A stretch of DNA of 55,218 bases, taken from NCBI RefSeq assembly GCF_012912105.1, contig NZ_QMEA01000028.1, positions 1 to 55,218 of the forward strand, read 5' to 3'. The translations under genes and the position numbers were made by a program. Shown here piece after piece: positions 52,878 to 55,218 of this stretch (positions within the stretch are counted from its first letter, which is position 1; every line of letters starts with the position of its first letter). The DNA comes from Brasilonema sp. UFV-L1. GTDB lineage: Bacteria; Cyanobacteriota; Cyanobacteriia; Cyanobacteriales; Nostocaceae. A model generated the notes under the pieces. That model made no database searches and was not told the origin of the DNA. It saw nothing but the letters and a program-made list of their open reading frames with translations.

Positions 52878-54101
52878 ATGAGAACTCTACTTCAAAAAAA
52901 TAAAGGAAATTTTAGCAGTTTCATTCTTGTCTTTTTCTACACTTTATGCATTAACTTAACATTAACTTCAATATCGCCAGTTTACGCAGTAGTCTCAGGC
53001 AAATCAAATTCTCTGAAAGTATTACGTCAAAAACAGTGGGTGATTAACCAAAAGCGTCAAGACATAGCGCAAAAACACCACCGCTTATCTAATTTGCAAC
53101 AAGCAGCACAACAGCGCTTCAACAGCATAAAAAGAAACTTAAACACTACAGATACTCAAATTCAAGATAGCCAGACGCAACTACAGCTTGCGACTCAACG
53201 GCAAAAGCAGTTGCAAGCAAATGTTGCAGCATCAGAGGTTTCCTACCAGCAGCGTCAACAGGGGACAATTGCAAGACTGCGTTTTCTACAGCGATCGCGT
53301 CTGAGTCAAGGATGGACGATTTTGTTACAAAGCCAAGATTTGACCGATTTTCTTGACCGTCGTCATCAGCTGAAGTTAGTTTATCAAGCTGATCAGCAGA
53401 TTTTGGAACAACTCGCGACACAAGTTAAGTACATAAATCAACAAAAAACGGCTATTGAGTACCAGAAAAACGAAATTGACTTGATTCTTTCGCAATTGCT
53501 GGCACAAAAAGCTGATTATCAAGCGCAGGCGGAGTTACAAGCAAAAATCATCCAACGGCTTGGGAGCGATCGCCGTGCGCTACAAGCATCGTTAACTCAA
53601 CAACAGAAAGATTCAAAAGCTTTGCAAGTGTTAATTCAACAAAAGGTTGCAAAAGTTGAAGCACCACAAAAGATGCAAATCAAAGCCTTCAGCAGTAACA
53701 GCATTATCCTGCGTGGAACTCATCTTTTTGCATATCCTAGCAATGCTTCTACTAGCAGTACTTTTGGTTGGCGGATGCACCCAATTGTTGGGGAACGTCG
53801 TTTTCATGCAGGTTTGGATTTTGCCGCTGATTATGGCAGTACAATTCGTGCAGCAGGTACTGGAACAATTATTTTTGCCGGGTGGTATGGTGGTTATGGC
53901 AAAGCTGTGATTATCCACCACGGTAATGGGATGACGACCTTATATGGTCATACTAGCGAGTTGTATGTTTCGGAAGGTCAACAAGTGAAACGAGGACAGC
54001 CAGTTGCTGCTGTCGGTTCGACTGGTTTATCCACAGGTCCCCATCTCCACTTTGAAGTGCGTCGCAATGGGACACCTGTAGACCCGATGAATTATCTATG
54101 A
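52878..54101 (+). CDS. EnvC/NlpD-like M23 peptidase
   Basis: A 407-residue exported protein. The signal peptide ends near PVYA (residue 37). A Gln-rich coiled coil (about 45-270) is followed by an M23 (LytM) domain with all zinc ligands: His310, Asp314 (HAGLD) and His391 (HLHFE). The layout is that of cell-wall hydrolases or amidase activators involved in septum splitting. ATG at 52878 gives the clean signal peptide. A strong terminator follows at 54119. Confidence 0.88.
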   Translation: MRTLLQKNKGNFSSFILVFFYTLCINLTLTSISPVYAVVSGKSNSLKVLRQKQWVINQKRQDIAQKHHRLSNLQQAAQQRFNSIKRNLNTTDTQIQDSQTQLQLATQRQKQLQANVAASEVSYQQRQQGTIARLRFLQRSRLSQGWTILLQSQDLTDFLDRRHQLKLVYQADQQILEQLATQVKYINQQKTAIEYQKNEIDLILSQLLAQKADYQAQAELQAKIIQRLGSDRRALQASLTQQQKDSKALQVLIQQKVAKVEAPQKMQIKAFSSNSIILRGTHLFAYPSNASTSSTFGWRMHPIVGERRFHAGLDFAADYGSTIRAAGTGTIIFAGWYGGYGKAVIIHHGNGMTTLYGHTSELYVSEGQQVKRGQPVAAVGSTGLSTGPHLHFEVRRNGTPVDPMNYL

Positions 54102-54118
54102 AGTACATCTGTGAAGTA

Positions 54119-54150
54119 CCCCAACCTGCTTCGCCTCGGTTGGGGCTTTT
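54119..54150 (+). terminator. Intrinsic terminator of the M23 gene
   Basis: CCCCAACC / GGTTGGGG stem with an 11-base loop, then CTTTT, 17 bp after the stop codon. Confidence 0.85.
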
Positions 54151-54244
54151 AAGAAACTTCCAACAACAACTCAATGAGCGTGATGGTTTTATTCGTGGTG
54201 ATACGGCTATCAGGTAAAATAAGAATGTTGACAGTCTATCCCGC

Positions 54245-54718
54245 ATGAGCGAAACCGTCTACATTGAAACCAGTTTGGTTGGCTACCTGACAGCTAGACC
54301 CAGCAACAACTTGATCCTTATGGCAAACCTGGAGATCACGCGAAGGTGGTGGGAAAATCGTCGTAGTCAGTTCACCCTCTACATTTCGCAAGTTGTTTTA
54401 GATGAGGCAGCACACGGTGATCCAGAGATGGCACTCAAGCGGCTTGAAATATTGCAAAATCTCTCTGTACTTGAATTAACTGAAGCTGTGCAAGATTTGG
54501 GCGAACAATTCCTAACAAGAAGCAACCTTCCCTCAAAGGCATCTGATGATGCAATCCATATTGCTGCGGCTACAGTTCATGCACTGGATTACCTGCTAAC
54601 GTGGAACTGTAAACATATTGCTAACGCCCAAATTCAGAGGAAGCTTGCAGAGATCTGCCTTGATTGTGGATATAAGTTACCGACTATTTGTACACCGTAT
54701 GAACTGATGGGAGAGTAG
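54245..54718 (+). CDS. PIN-domain toxin-like protein
   Basis: A 157-residue PIN-fold protein. The N-terminal motif is VYIETSLVGYL (Glu in place of the usual Asp), with SDDAIHIAAA and a TWNCKH region near the end, as in VapC-like RNases. The next gene begins 3 bp later and encodes a 60-residue partner. Together they look like a type II toxin-antitoxin pair with the toxin gene first. RNase activity is family-based, not shown. Confidence 0.75.
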   Translation: MSETVYIETSLVGYLTARPSNNLILMANLEITRRWWENRRSQFTLYISQVVLDEAAHGDPEMALKRLEILQNLSVLELTEAVQDLGEQFLTRSNLPSKASDDAIHIAAATVHALDYLLTWNCKHIANAQIQRKLAEICLDCGYKLPTICTPYELMGE

Positions 54719-54721
54719 AGT

Positions 54722-54904
54722 ATGTGGGAAGACGAGATTTTAGAAGAACTGCACCGAATCCGTGAAGAACACGCTAAGTCTTTTAATTATGATTTCAAAG
54801 CGATATTTGCTGATTGGCAGAACAGACAAGCTGCAAGCGGAAGAAAGTTGGTGTCTTTGCAACCCAAGCAGCAGTCTAACAATGCGGTACAGCGGATAGA
54901 ATAA
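54722..54904 (+). CDS. Small antitoxin-like partner of the PIN protein
   Basis: A 60-residue acidic then basic protein (WEDEILEELHRIREEHAKSF, then FADWQNRQ). This type of short protein is commonly encoded next to PIN genes in cyanobacteria. It starts 3 bp after the PIN stop, so translation is probably coupled. It lacks a clear DNA-binding fold in the visible sequence. Confidence 0.65.
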   Translation: MWEDEILEELHRIREEHAKSFNYDFKAIFADWQNRQAASGRKLVSLQPKQQSNNAVQRIE

Positions 54905-54968
54905 AAATCTTGGTGGAAAATATGCTATGATTGATTAAAGTGGCGGACTTTAGTGTTTGCTACCTTAA

Positions 54969-55041
54969 GGGCGCGTGGCTCAGTGGATAGAGCAACAGGT
55001 TCCGGTCCTGTGGGTCGGGGGTTCAAATCCCTCCGCGCTCG
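54969..55041 (+). tRNA. tRNA-Arg (anticodon CCG)
   Basis: A 73-base cloverleaf: acceptor GGGCGCG / CGCGCTC (one G-T pair), D arm GCTC...GAGC, anticodon arm ACAGG-TTCCGGT-CCTGT with CCG at the centre, T arm GGGGG-TTCAAAT-CCCTC (one G-T pair). No CCA is encoded. TTTTTT follows directly and should end transcription. Confidence 0.95.
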
Positions 55042-55218
55042 TTTTTTGGAGATTGATAAATAATTTGACTGCGTTGACAAATTATTGTCTGCGATACGCC
55101 TCTCTTGTCTGCCCTTTGGGCGGCTCTACTTTGTTTTAACCCCACCCCCGTTTTGTCTAACGCCAAAACCTCCCTGCCCCTAATCCCCAAAGGGGTTGGG
55201 CTAATAAAGCGCGAAAAA
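55042..55218. other. Right edge, no gene
   Basis: The poly-T after the tRNA is followed by palindromic repeat sequence (GCCCTTTGGGCGG near 55110). No coding region seen before the window ends. Confidence 0.5.

Overview
The window looks like chromosomal DNA from a filamentous, heterocyst-type cyanobacterium (Nostocales). The evidence is: many GCGATCGC (HIP1) octamers inside genes; 7-bp short tandem repeats between genes (e.g. 10176-10196, 27037-27064, 52321-52359); an orange carotenoid protein; two xisI genes; haemagglutination-type exoproteins; and a cobG-less, anaerobic-type B12 enzyme fusion (CbiG-CobJ). The exact genus cannot be read from the sequence.

Left half (about 0.5-31 kb): one large accessory locus built around CHAT (caspase-like) proteases. 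It holds three membrane CHAT proteins that start with the same residues (two CHAT-CHASE2, one CHAT-LysM), two secreted TPR-CHAT proteins facing each other, a sigma-70-like regulator followed by a DUF1822 gene, two DUF928 exported proteins, and four two-partner-secretion haemagglutinin-like exoproteins, three of them in tandem. The locus has been reshuffled heavily. A decayed DUF1822 tail (519-674) sits before the first CHAT gene. Two CHAT genes share a 647-bp perfectly identical block but carry different sensor domains. The first tandem exoprotein (14736-16847) is a pseudogene with several lesions. An xisI cassette lies between two copies of an exoprotein 3' end. One DUF928 gene is enclosed in nested inverted 7-mer repeats. 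A reasonable reading, which is inference, is a regulated proteolysis and cell-surface secretion module: envelope sensing (CHASE2 or LysM) linked to cytoplasmic CHAT proteases, with a sigma-like factor and DUF1822 as possible targets or partners and the exoproteins as output.

Middle (31-46 kb): photoprotection and signalling genes (small conserved-looking protein, OCP, YkvA-like membrane protein, DICT-GAF histidine kinase, pentapeptide-repeat protein), then metabolic genes (APH-fold kinase, DoxX-like protein, ureidoglycolate-lyase-like protein, 2OG-Fe dioxygenase next to a cysteine-desulfurase-like PLP enzyme, PepSY iron-uptake membrane protein, type 2 IPP isomerase). Three relics were found here: the C-terminus of a cation-efflux protein (34110-34223), an internally deleted TonB-dependent siderophore receptor just before the PepSY gene (42944-43345), and hairpins like the right end of an IS200/IS605 element (33374-33490).

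Right end (46-55 kb): secreted tyrosinase overlapping tail-to-tail with cbiG-cobJ, a MaoC-like hydratase, a GNAT gene whose 5' end abuts a second xisI, trmFO, a small membrane protein, an EnvC/NlpD-like M23 peptidase with a clear terminator, a PIN-type toxin-antitoxin pair, and tRNA-Arg(CCG).
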